NCBI GenBank assembly: GCA_025350385.1
Contig: JANXXZ010000528.1
Location: 1 to 6,265 of the forward strand
DNA from: Bacteroidales bacterium
GTDB lineage: Bacteria; Bacteroidota; Bacteroidia; Bacteroidales; UBA4417
DNA: 6,265 bases
Direction: 5' to 3'
This document shows, one piece after another, positions 1 to 6,208 of this stretch. The translations under genes were made by a program, and so were the position numbers. The notes below the pieces were generated by a model that worked only from the letters and a program-made list of their open reading frames with translations, was not told the DNA's origin and made no database searches. Within the stretch, counting starts at the first letter, position 1. Each line of letters begins with the position of its first letter.

Positions 1-1935
1 CAGCAGCGCAACCTGCTTGCTGTCGGTAACAGCCTTAAAGGCTGCACGGATGGCGATTTCAGTCTTACCAAAACCAACATCTCCGCACACCAGGCGGTCC
101 ATCGGATGTGAAGCCTCCATATCACGTTTGACATCCAGGGTCGATTTTACCTGGTCAGGAGTGTCTTCATAAATAAAGGAAGCTTCCAGTTCATGCTGAA
201 GATAGGTGTCGGGGGTAAATCCGAAACCATCGGCAGCACGGCGTTCAGCATAGAGTTTAATGAGATCCTTGGCGATGTCCTTGACACGGGCTTTCGTTTT
301 TGCCTTCAGTTTATTCCAGGCATTGGAACCGAGGCGGTCGAGCGAAGGGACATAGCCTTCCTTGCCTGAATACTTGGAAATACGGTGCAGGGAATGGATA
401 CTTACATAAAGCAGGTCATCATGTGAGTAGATAATCCGGATGGCCTCCTGCCATTTGCCGTTATTGTTGATCTTCTCCAGGCCATCGTACCGCCCCACTC
501 CATGATCAATATGCGTAACATAATCACCGGGCTTCAGGTCATAGAGTTCTTTAAGCGTTATGGCCTGTTTACCACTGAAACTCTCGGTGAGATGAAATTT
601 GTGATACCGCTCAAAAATCTGGTGATCGGTATAACAGGCCAGTTTAAGGTCACGATCCACAAAACCCTCGTGCAACGAAAGGTTGATAATGGCATAGTCA
701 AGTTCCTCCTCAATCGCACGGTTCTTAATTAGGTCATCAATAATGGCATAGATACGCTCAACCTGTTTGGGGCTGTCGGCCAGGATTACATTTCGTATCT
801 GCTGGTTAGAATTCTCAGTGAGATTCGCAAGCAGCATATCGAAGTTTTTGTTGAACGACGGCTGTGGCGACATGGAAAATCCCAAATGGAAAGAAACTTT
901 GAACATCGGGTGTTTCCCGAATTCGATCGTCGGGAAGCCGGTAATCTGGCGTTGAAACTCTTCTTTACCGATAAATAATTCCTTCGGTTCAAGGTGATCA
1001 ATGGTTCCTGCAAGGTTTGAAAAAGCCTTTTCTGCTTTCAGGAATTCCAGTTCAAGGCGGTCAATGGTCATGGAGGTGTCAAATAGCCAAAGGACGCTTT
1101 CTTTCGGCATGAACTCCAGCAGCGATTCGCGTTTCTCCTGTAATTCGCGGTTCTGAACGTTGGGAACAATGGTAATATGATCGAGCCTGTCGACCGAGAG
1201 CTGCGAAGCAGGGTCAAATGACCGGATAGAATCCACCACATCGCCCGAAAACTCTATACGGTACGGATTATCGTTGGTATAGGAGAAAACGTCGATGATA
1301 CCTCCGCGAAGGGCTATCTGGCCCGGCTCCGCCACAAAATCAACTCTGTCGAATCCGTATTCATCCAGCAGGTCGTACATGAAATCCAGGTCAACGGTTT
1401 CGCCCTTTTTAAGCTTCATCGTGGCTTTTTCAAGGTACTTTTTCGTGACTACCTTTTCTGACAATGCTTCCGGATAAGTGATTACCAATGCATCCTTGGC
1501 ACGTGTGCTGATCCTTTTCAGTACTTCGGTGCGCATCAGCACATTGCTGTTATCGGTTTTTTCAACTTCGTAAGGCCTCTTGTAAGAGGTGGGATAAAGA
1601 AGCACCCTTTTCTTATGAAAACCCTGCTCCGATTCTCCGAGGAGGTTCTCCAGGTCGTTGCTGAAGTAGACTGCTGATTCCTTATCAGCCAGAACAAGAA
1701 GATGTACGACCGGAATATGGTTAAATACAGCCGCTGCTACCAGGGCGGCAGAGGATCCAACCAGTCCCCCAAGGTGAATCCTGGGCAGGCTGCCTTCCCG
1801 GAACGTTTCCGGTTTGAGTATTTCAAAAAGATCTGCCAGGCGAGGATCGCTGGCATACCAGGATAAAAGCGATGAAGCAGAAGAATTTGTGGTTTTAGAA
1901 TTGTTTCCCTTACCGTTAGTATAATCCGGTGTCAT
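1..1935 (-). CDS. mfd: Transcription-repair coupling factor Mfd, N-terminal 645 residues (3' end beyond window)
   Basis: Mfd is a DNA translocase that binds RNA polymerase stalled at a lesion, pushes it off the template and recruits UvrA for nucleotide excision repair. The frame is open from an ATG at 1935 to the left edge without a stop. The start is the first ATG after an in-frame TAA at 1963-1965. Residues about 20-340 are the UvrB-like module; it shows the typical RGGIIDVFS stretch (R210 to S218) followed by YRIEFSGD. Residues about 465-560 are the RNA polymerase interaction (CarD-like) domain, with HIDHGVGRY at 475-483. The helicase/translocase domain begins near 560, with the family hallmark SFIYEDTPDQ and Walker A GDVGFGKT at 618-625. 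As known for Mfd, the UvrB-like part shows no Walker A of its own. Full Mfd proteins are about 1,100 residues, so motor motifs II-VI and the C-terminal domain lie outside. No Shine-Dalgarno is seen. Identification is very secure. Confidence 0.97.
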   Translation of the reverse strand, partial: MTPDYTNGKGNNSKTTNSSASSLLSWYASDPRLADLFEILKPETFREGSLPRIHLGGLVGSSAALVAAAVFNHIPVVHLLVLADKESAVYFSNDLENLLGESEQGFHKKRVLLYPTSYKRPYEVEKTDNSNVLMRTEVLKRISTRAKDALVITYPEALSEKVVTKKYLEKATMKLKKGETVDLDFMYDLLDEYGFDRVDFVAEPGQIALRGGIIDVFSYTNDNPYRIEFSGDVVDSIRSFDPASQLSVDRLDHITIVPNVQNRELQEKRESLLEFMPKESVLWLFDTSMTIDRLELEFLKAEKAFSNLAGTIDHLEPKELFIGKEEFQRQITGFPTIEFGKHPMFKVSFHLGFSMSPQPSFNKNFDMLLANLTENSNQQIRNVILADSPKQVERIYAIIDDLIKNRAIEEELDYAIINLSLHEGFVDRDLKLACYTDHQIFERYHKFHLTESFSGKQAITLKELYDLKPGDYVTHIDHGVGRYDGLEKINNNGKWQEAIRIIYSHDDLLYVSIHSLHRISKYSGKEGYVPSLDRLGSNAWNKLKAKTKARVKDIAKDLIKLYAERRAADGFGFTPDTYLQHELEASFIYEDTPDQVKSTLDVKRDMEASHPMDRLVCGDVGFGKTEIAIRAAFKAVTDSKQVALL

Positions 1936-1948
1936 GCAAAGCAGTTTA

Positions 1949-1980
1949 AGCCGCCAATGAGTTTATTCTCATGAGCGGCT
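1949..1980 (-). promoter_or_regulatory. Hairpin in the mfd leader
   Basis: An imperfect inverted repeat: AGCCGC (1949-1954) pairs with GCGGCT (1975-1980), then two mismatched positions, then ATGAG (1957-1961) pairs with CTCAT (1968-1972), around a 6-base loop. If transcription starts about 7 bases after the promoter box at 1993-2000, this hairpin would occupy the very 5' end of the mfd mRNA, 13 bases before the start codon. There is no T-tract after it, so it is not a terminator. It might stabilise the mRNA or affect translation start; neither can be shown from sequence. Confidence 0.45.
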
Positions 1981-1992
1981 GATTTCAGGATG

Positions 1993-2000
1993 CAAAAGTA
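1993..2000 (-). promoter_or_regulatory. Putative Bacteroidota -7 promoter box of mfd
   Basis: The minus strand reads TACTTTTG here, an exact match to the Bacteroidota primary sigma -7 consensus TAnnTTTG. It lies 58 bases before the mfd ATG, which would give a leader of roughly 50 bases. The usual TTG about 20 bases further upstream (around 2019-2024) is not clear, only a weak CTGG. The site follows the RAYT stop by about 60 bases, so mfd probably has its own promoter instead of depending on the transposase. This is an inference from the motif alone. Confidence 0.5.
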
Positions 2001-2059
2001 AGCTTTTCAACGATTCCAGGGCTTTCTCCTCCCCGACTCTTATGAAAGTCATTCAGAAA

Positions 2060-2671
2060 TTATTTTATGATCAGACCAAGGTCTTTAACCTTTCCCCGAT
2101 TTACCAGACTGCCATCTCTTAATCCTTTCAGATCCTTATAAGATGAAAATTCCCAATCTTCCTGTTTTTTGACAAGACCTGATTTCACTGGGTTTGCATG
2201 AATATAATTGAAACAAACCTGAGGATACTGGAATTCAGGGATCTCTACATTCAGAAAAGTCACTCCAAAAGATGTATACCAATTAGGTAAAAGTCCATTA
2301 AATCCATTCAGACAGATAGCTTTGGTTTCTTCACGAAAAAGTCCACCCGTGCGATCTTCCTGGATATTAACTGCCCTGGTGTATGAACGCAACATTATTC
2401 CAATACTTGAATTCAACGTTAATCGTTTCTTATTGAAGGGGTGATTTGAAGTCACCCCTTCAATAATCACCGGAAGTACAACATCTTTCACCTCCACCAT
2501 CAGATGAAAATGATTAGGCATCAGGCACCACGCAAGCACATCAGTAAAAGGCAGGATATGATGCCTCATTTTCCGGATAAAGAACAGATAGTTTTCCCTG
2601 TTGTAAAACAGCCGTTGCCGGTTGTTACCTTGGTTGTATATATGATAAATTCCGCCGGATTCGAAGTTCAT
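2060..2671 (-). CDS. REP-associated tyrosine transposase (RAYT, Y1 HUH family)
   Basis: A 203-residue single-domain HUH endonuclease of the IS200/IS605-related Y1_Tnp family, in the stand-alone class that processes REP-like palindromes instead of moving a classical IS. The N-terminus has the family signature YHIYNQGNNRQ (9-19). The metal-binding HUH motif is H54-F55-H56 within MPNHFHLMVE. SIGIMLRSYTRAVN (89-102) is a block typical of Bacteroidota members. The probable catalytic tyrosine is Y156 in CFNYIHANPVKSGLV, the position matching Y115 of E. coli TnpA-REP as I recall it. All key residues are present and the frame is intact, so it may be active. No partner tnpB and no clear IS ends are visible. 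The ATG start is supported by the conserved N-terminus directly after it. A perfect inverted repeat lies within the gene (2430-2466). No obvious Shine-Dalgarno or downstream terminator is seen. Confidence 0.93.
   Translation of the reverse strand: MNFESGGIYHIYNQGNNRQRLFYNRENYLFFIRKMRHHILPFTDVLAWCLMPNHFHLMVEVKDVVLPVIIEGVTSNHPFNKKRLTLNSSIGIMLRSYTRAVNIQEDRTGGLFREETKAICLNGFNGLLPNWYTSFGVTFLNVEIPEFQYPQVCFNYIHANPVKSGLVKKQEDWEFSSYKDLKGLRDGSLVNRGKVKDLGLIIK
2430..2466. repeat. Perfect 15-bp inverted repeat inside the RAYT gene
   Basis: Arms 2430-2444 (TTATTGAAGGGGTGA) and 2452-2466 are exact reverse complements separated by a 7-base loop (TTTGAAG). It encodes residues about 69-81 of the transposase (IIEGVTSNHPFNK), the linker between the HUH motif and the SIGIMLRSYTRA block, a stretch I remember as variable among Bacteroidota relatives. 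Codon constraint alone would not be expected to give such perfect pairing. It could be a REP-like hairpin recognised by the transposase, a small inserted palindrome, or an mRNA structure controlling expression. Confidence 0.85.
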
Positions 2672-2706
2672 ACTATTTGTTATTGCATTGATATTTCAGT
2701 TTTGAA

Positions 2707-2738
2707 TCCGAACTTAGTCGGAAAAAAATCCGAATCGG
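2707..2738. repeat. TCCGA/TCGGA hairpin-forming motif cluster upstream of RAYT
   Basis: The plus strand carries TCCGA (2707-2711), TCGGA (2718-2722), TCCGA (2729-2733) and TCGG (2735-2738) in alternating orientation. The first two form a 5-bp stem with a 6-base loop, and the second and third form another, so the hairpins are mutually exclusive. They sit 36-67 bases before the RAYT start codon. RAYT genes are often flanked by their REP target hairpins, so this may be such a site or a leader structure. The stems are short, and chance cannot be excluded. Confidence 0.35.
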
Positions 2739-2924
2739 CTATTAGGGAATCCTGCTTTTAAAAGAATAAGACTTGCATTCACATCCTGGCTCGCCAAAAT
2801 ACTGACATAAGAAAAAATCAATTTATCCAGCTAGTCCCAAAGTTTAACCTTATCTCAAAGTCCTAATAATCATATAAATAAATCACATGTTTTACAATAC
2901 TATATCAAATATACGGACATATCA

Positions 2925-2936
2925 GATAATATTATC
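2925..2936. promoter_or_regulatory. AT-rich palindrome GATAATATTATC
   Basis: A perfect 12-base palindrome about 235 bases before the rubrerythrin start. It shares the core ATATTATCA with the dyad at 3061-3073. Both loosely resemble Fur/PerR-type operators, which are AT-rich dyads, but in such AT-rich DNA a chance match is quite possible. Confidence 0.2.
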
Positions 2937-3060
2937 ATTCGTAAAAGATATAAATTTTATAATCCTGGATGTCCTGAGATGTTTACATTTGAATGAAGAC
3001 TTCAGAAGATAAGTCATCAACTCTTAACACTGAAGCCTGTTTAGGAAAAAAACCAAAAAG

Positions 3061-3073
3061 TTGATATTATCAA
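3061..3073. promoter_or_regulatory. Candidate operator dyad upstream of rubrerythrin promoter
   Basis: TTGATA-T-TATCAA is a perfect 6-1-6 dyad that ends 8 bases before the candidate -33 TTG at 3082. Rubrerythrin is commonly controlled by peroxide sensors such as PerR (Fur family) or OxyR, and the shape and base composition resemble a shortened Fur-family box. The match to the 7-1-7 PerR consensus is incomplete, so the regulator is not assigned. Confidence 0.3.
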
Positions 3074-3081
3074 TGACAGAG

Positions 3082-3112
3082 TTGTATTATCGGTCATATT
3101 GCCCTAACTTTA
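3082..3112 (+). promoter_or_regulatory. Putative rubrerythrin promoter (TTG-N20-TAACTTTA)
   Basis: TTG at 3082-3084 is followed after 20 bases by TAACTTTA at 3105-3112, one mismatch from the Bacteroidota consensus TAnnTTTG, with the expected spacing. Transcription would start near 3119, giving a leader of about 50 bases. A second, overlapping candidate is TTG at 3099-3101, a 21-base spacer and TACTTTTA at 3123-3130. Sequence alone cannot decide between them. Confidence 0.5.
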
Positions 3113-3170
3113 TATCCACCAATACTTTTAATTATTTTACGCGTAATACATTCATTTATAACTATATACT

Positions 3171-3749
3171 ATGGACAATAGCATCAAAGGAACCCGAACC
3201 GAGCAAAACCTGCTGAAAGCATTTGCCGGTGAATCGCAGGCAACAAACCGCTATGAGTTTTTTGCCAAGGCTGCCAAAAACGAAGGATTTGAGCAGATTT
3301 CTGAAATCTTCCAGAAGACCGCTAACCAGGAGAAACAACACGCAAAACGTTTCTTTAAATTCCTGGAAGGTGGCGAAGTGGAAATTACGGCTAAATATCC
3401 TGCCGGGATAATCGGCACTACTGCCGAAAATCTTAAAGCCGCAGCAGCCGGCGAAAACGAAGAGTGGACTGATCTTTATCCCAGCTTCTCCGAAATCGCA
3501 AAGGAAGAAGGATTCCCTGCAATCGCGGTCGCATTCAAGATTATCGCAAAAGTAGAAGCAGAACATGAAAAACGTTTCCTGGCCTTATTGAAAAATGTGG
3601 AAGAAGGGAAGGTATTCGAAAAAGAAGAACCCACCCGCTGGGAATGCCGCAATTGCGGCTATGTGCATGAAGGCACCAAACCGCCAGAAAATTGCCCGGC
3701 CTGCCAGCATCCAAAAGCTTTCTTCGAGGAGAAGGCTGAGAATTACTAG
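3171..3749 (+). CDS. rbr: Rubrerythrin (diiron peroxidase with C-terminal rubredoxin domain)
   Basis: A 192-residue cytoplasmic peroxide-scavenging protein. It reduces hydrogen peroxide to water at a non-haem diiron site, with electrons entering through its own rubredoxin-type iron centre, usually from rubredoxin and an NAD(P)H reductase. Residues about 1-150 form the ferritin-like four-helix bundle. By comparison with Desulfovibrio vulgaris rubrerythrin, the ligands are E21 (AGESQA), E54 and H57 (EKQH), E95 and E98 (GENEEW), and E129 and H132 (EAEH). The C-terminal domain has C159-x2-C162 and C175-x2-C178, which bind one iron. All ligands are present and the length is typical. The ATG at 3171 gives the usual N-terminus (KGTRTEQNLLKAF). 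No Shine-Dalgarno is visible. It stands alone: the RAYT gene diverges on one side, and a terminator separates it from the convergent pseudogene on the other. Its presence fits an anaerobe or microaerobe coping with oxygen. Confidence 0.97.
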   Translation: MDNSIKGTRTEQNLLKAFAGESQATNRYEFFAKAAKNEGFEQISEIFQKTANQEKQHAKRFFKFLEGGEVEITAKYPAGIIGTTAENLKAAAAGENEEWTDLYPSFSEIAKEEGFPAIAVAFKIIAKVEAEHEKRFLALLKNVEEGKVFEKEEPTRWECRNCGYVHEGTKPPENCPACQHPKAFFEEKAENY

Positions 3750-3773
3750 GCCGCTTTTAAAAGCATGTTGATG

Positions 3774-3807
3774 AAAAGAGCCGCATTTCTCAGCGACTCT
3801 TTTTTTT
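3774..3807 (+). terminator. Intrinsic terminator after rubrerythrin
   Basis: The stem AAAAGAG-c-CGC (3774-3784) pairs with GCG-a-CTCTTTT (3793-3803) around an 8-base loop, and the T-run extends to 3807. It begins 25 bases after the rubrerythrin stop. Read from the other strand the hairpin is followed by only a short T stretch, so it may also weakly end transcription from the minus-strand pseudogene. Confidence 0.85.
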
Positions 3808-3841
3808 ATTTCCGGAAAACCAGTTCCCTGATCCAGACAGT

Positions 3842-4856
3842 TTACTTCTTACGAATAATCAGCCTGGCCAAAGTCTCCATTTTTAAGGCATTGATAATCT
3901 GTTGTCCATAATGTGGATGCCCATTGTTTTTGATGTATTCATCCATTTCGGCCTGTTTCATTTGCGGGTCCCATAAGGTCATAAACTGGATGGCCGAAGG
4001 AGGCAGTGAACGATCCCAGTATTCAGGGTTAAAGCGCATGATTTGAAGGCCTTGCCGCTGCCCGTTTGCATTCAGTACGAAATGTTTCTCATCGCCCTGG
4101 GATGCAGGAGCATTCAATTCTTCTTCAGTGAGTTCAGAGATTTCCTTTTTAAGTTCGTCCAGCAATATCTGTCCCATCTCCTTGCTTTTAAAAATGGTAT
4201 AATAGGAAAGTGTCATTTCTGGTAATTCCTTCAATGTAACCGGTATCCAGAAAGGCGGACGATCAGGATTGAAAACGAACAGGTGTCCGTCGCCAAATAA
4301 GCTGACTCCAGGCGCAATTTCCTCAACTAACGGGTAAACCTGAAAAAGATCATTCATCTCGCCACTGGCTTTTTCCATCGGCCCTTCAAGTGAAGGGTCA
4401 TCCTTTGTGTTATCAAATCCGTTTAAGTGGAAATTAGTGCCATGCACGGTTTCGGTATTATTAATGTCAAAGCTTTATGCAGGAGGCTCAACGGTATATT
4501 TACCGCCTGCTTTTCAGGAACAACTGAAAATCGAAATTCAGCTCACACCGCACAGCGTAATTACACTTTCTTTTTTTATACGAATCGTCCCAGGTACTAA
4601 ATAATACAGCTGAAAGGTCAAGCCCTTTGGAGTTTGTCATAATTGGGATATTCTGATGAAACCATTCAGCCACTGTTGCTGCGTTTTTCCCCAAAGCAAC
4701 ATAATCTGATACTTTAGTGTCAAGATTGCTCGTATAAAACCATTTGCCTGGTTTGTCGAACATGTAATGAGATGATTCTGGCTGAGCGTCAGCGAACAGA
4801 GCTATTAGGAAATAAACTGGAATAAAACTTAAGCTTTTTTGCATTAAAGGAATCAT
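3842..4856 (-). pseudogene. Copy A of an unrecognised secreted-protein family, broken by a frameshift and a stop
   Basis: I do not recognise this family. The 5' part (4856 to 4500) begins with a signal peptide: K7, hydrophobic stretch FIPVYFLIALFA, and a likely cleavage after ADA before Q25. The better start is probably the second Met (4844). The frame then runs to DFQLFLK and shifts at an A4 run (4511-4514, one extra base). It resumes as GGKYTVEPPA, meets TAA at 4475-4477, and continues as SFDINNTETV through a long open stretch to 3842. Continuity is shown by copy B, which aligns across both breaks (EPPQWRFEVNMTE against EPPA-stop-SFDINNTET). Shared C-terminal blocks are FNPDRPxxW and YWDRSLPPSAIQFM. 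Repaired, it would be about 338 residues, exported across the inner membrane. It starts 24 bases after the copy B stop, as in an operon. A GTG at 4447 could start a truncated 201-residue protein, but that looks like a remnant. Sequencing error could explain the shift, less easily the TAA. Confidence 0.8.
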
Positions 4857-4880
4857 TTATAGGTTAAGAGATCCGTTTAG

Positions 4881-5863
4881 TTAATTTTCAACAACCGGTT
4901 TTAATGTATTGATGTCCAGTTCATAAAGCATCCTGCTAAAATAATAGCCTCCATCCTGTCGTTTTAATTCAATGTCCATCCAGCTTTTGATTATTTCTTT
5001 TTTTCGGGATTTCAAATACCATAACCTGGATGGCTGAACGGGGAAGACTTTTGTTCCTGTATCCGAAATTGGGCCGCATGACAGGGGATTGGTTAACGTC
5101 AGAACCAATCCTGGATATTGACTCAGTATCTCCGAAATAGGCAAATCCATCCTTTTCAGTTTCTGAAAAATTTGAAAATTCATTTTCCAGCATTGGAATA
5201 ATCGTTTCCATTTGGATTTTATCTGGCACCTGCTTCCAATAGTCAATCAACAACCTGAATACTGCACGTATGGTAAACCGATTCCAATATTCGGGTCGGT
5301 CGGGATTAAAGATGATCAGGTTGTCGCCGTAACGGTCGATTCCGGGACAAACCTCTTCCTTTACACCTGGAAGGAAAAAGAGTTCGCGCAATGCTACAGT
5401 ACTAATATTGCGTCTTTTTCGTTAAAAGCTGAATTTGTAGGGTTATATGCAGTGCTGAAATTGGATACATTGAACCCGTTGCTGTAAAACTTCTCAGTCA
5501 TATTCACCTCAAAGCGCCACTGAGGCGGTTCAGATGTTTGTTTTACTTCTTTACCTTTTCGTAAAGTCCAGGTTTCAAAATAAAAGCAAACTGTAGTGGG
5601 CAACCGTAACCGAATTTTGTATTGCAGCGGCTACCGTTCAGGTAATAATAGCCATCAAATCCCTTAATGTCATTCAATATACAGTTCCTGCAAAAAACTG
5701 CAACCAGAGAAACAAGATTTTTAGTAGCTGCATCTGATTCGGCTCTGGTATAGCCGCATGATTTCATATATTGATCAGGACCCTGACCATTAAGAGTTCC
5801 ATATGTTATTTTAAATGTGCCAGGCTTTTCAAGAAGAAGGGTTTTATCCTGACCAAAGGAAAA
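4881..5863 (-). pseudogene. Copy B of the same unrecognised family, three frameshifts and lost N-terminus
   Basis: This is a diverged tandem duplicate of copy A. The pieces in order are: FSFGQDKTLLLEKPGTF to ILKPGLYEK (frame from 5863); KGKEVKQTSEPPQWRF to AFNEK; RRNISTVALRELFFLPGVKEEV to FEIPKK; and KEIIKSWMDIELKRQ to the stop at 4881. Frame changes fall at poly-A runs of the coding strand: A4 at 5556-5559 (one base lost), A5 at 5415-5419 (one base lost) and A7 at 4998-5004 (one base gained). Shared blocks with copy A are KGxD, CN, FNPDRPEYW (5303-5329), Y-N-x-SLPxSAIQ and the C-terminal tail. Just upstream is an in-frame TAG (5864-5866), and no signal peptide can be read before it, so the start is missing. 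An internal ATG at 5767 is not a credible start because homology extends upstream of it. The repaired length is about 327 residues. Function unknown; homopolymer sequencing errors are the main alternative to true decay. Confidence 0.78.
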
Positions 5864-6149
5864 CTAATCTGAACCATCAGGGAACTGATCGAAACTATTC
5901 TTTCTATTCTGCCTGACATATATTTTTTTGTTTTTAAGAGGATCAGATTAAAAGGAAATACCGCTGCTAGCCAGGATATTCAAGATTGGTGTTTCAATGA
6001 GTATTTATCCCTTCTTTATGGTAAATCTCGTTTCATCCATTAGTCTTATGCTTAAGCTAACTCTTAATCGAACTTCATGAGATAGACTTGATTTTTGTGT
6101 CAACTCATTCAATCTCTTTTAAGTAATTCAATCAATCGGCTTAACAAAA
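5864..6149. other. Region without an intact gene, upstream of copy B
   Basis: Nearly 300 bases with stops in all frames. On the minus strand the copy B frame continues upstream of the TAG at 5864-5866 for about 27 codons (containing KNKKIYVRQNRKNSFDQFP) to another stop. This could be decayed coding sequence that once carried the copy B signal peptide, but nothing in it is recognisable. No clear TAnnTTTG promoter was found on the minus strand, so there is no visible promoter for the pseudogene pair. Confidence 0.5.
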
Positions 6150-6187
6150 TAATCCGGATTAGCCTGTAAACAGAGTAATCCGGATTA
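6146..6187 (-). terminator. Intrinsic terminator of the T9SS-cargo gene, built from two copies of a palindrome
   Basis: TAATCCGGATTA occurs at 6150-6161 and again at 6176-6187. Each copy is itself palindromic, so together they form a 12-bp stem. Within the 14-base loop, CTGT and ACAG can pair to extend it. On the minus strand the stem is followed by TTTTG (6149-6145). It begins 22 bases after the stop codon at 6209, a fitting place for a terminator. The T-run is short, so efficiency is uncertain. The alternative is a tandem operator site, since each 12-mer is a dyad. Confidence 0.65.
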
Positions 6188-6208
6188 ATCAGCCAGTAAA
6201 TGAGATAC

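Larger units (their letters stand above)
2672..3170. other. AT-rich intergenic region between divergent RAYT and rubrerythrin genes
   Basis: About 500 bases with no convincing gene on either strand. The left part holds the TCCGA/TCGGA motif cluster next to the RAYT start. The middle (about 2740-2920) is AT-rich with nothing recognisable. The right part holds two AT-rich dyads (2925-2936, 3061-3073) and the candidate rubrerythrin promoters. No tRNA, riboswitch or small RNA was recognised. Confidence 0.7.

Noticed and set aside
502..1477. Short open frames on the plus strand and one on the minus strand (786-1013) within this part
   Set aside because: They lie inside the continuous, strongly conserved mfd frame and encode nothing recognisable; they are shadows in other frames.
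2504..2761. Plus-strand 85-codon frame overlapping the RAYT start
   Set aside because: It is antisense to the conserved HUH region of the transposase, with no recognisable protein features.
2739..2920. AT-rich stretch considered as a possible origin, att site or small RNA
   Set aside because: No iterated motifs, no dnaA-box-like repeats, no tRNA end and no terminator-like hairpin were seen.
3162..3566. Minus-strand 134-codon Cys/Phe-rich frame antisense to rubrerythrin
   Set aside because: The rubrerythrin frame has every expected ligand; the antisense composition is a by-product of its codons.
4382..4397. CCCTTCA-AG-TGAAGGG inverted repeat, resembling the core of the RAYT-internal palindrome
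   Set aside because: Arms are only 7 bp and lie in copy A codons (DPSLEGP); the similarity is too short to claim a related element.
5212..5487. Plus-strand 91-codon frame antisense to copy B
   Set aside because: It overlaps the part of copy B that aligns well with copy A on the minus strand, so the coding strand is clear.
3842..5863. Programmed ribosomal frameshifting as explanation for the split frames
   Set aside because: The shifts run in both directions at several sites, copy A also has an in-frame stop, and no slippery heptamer with downstream structure was seen.
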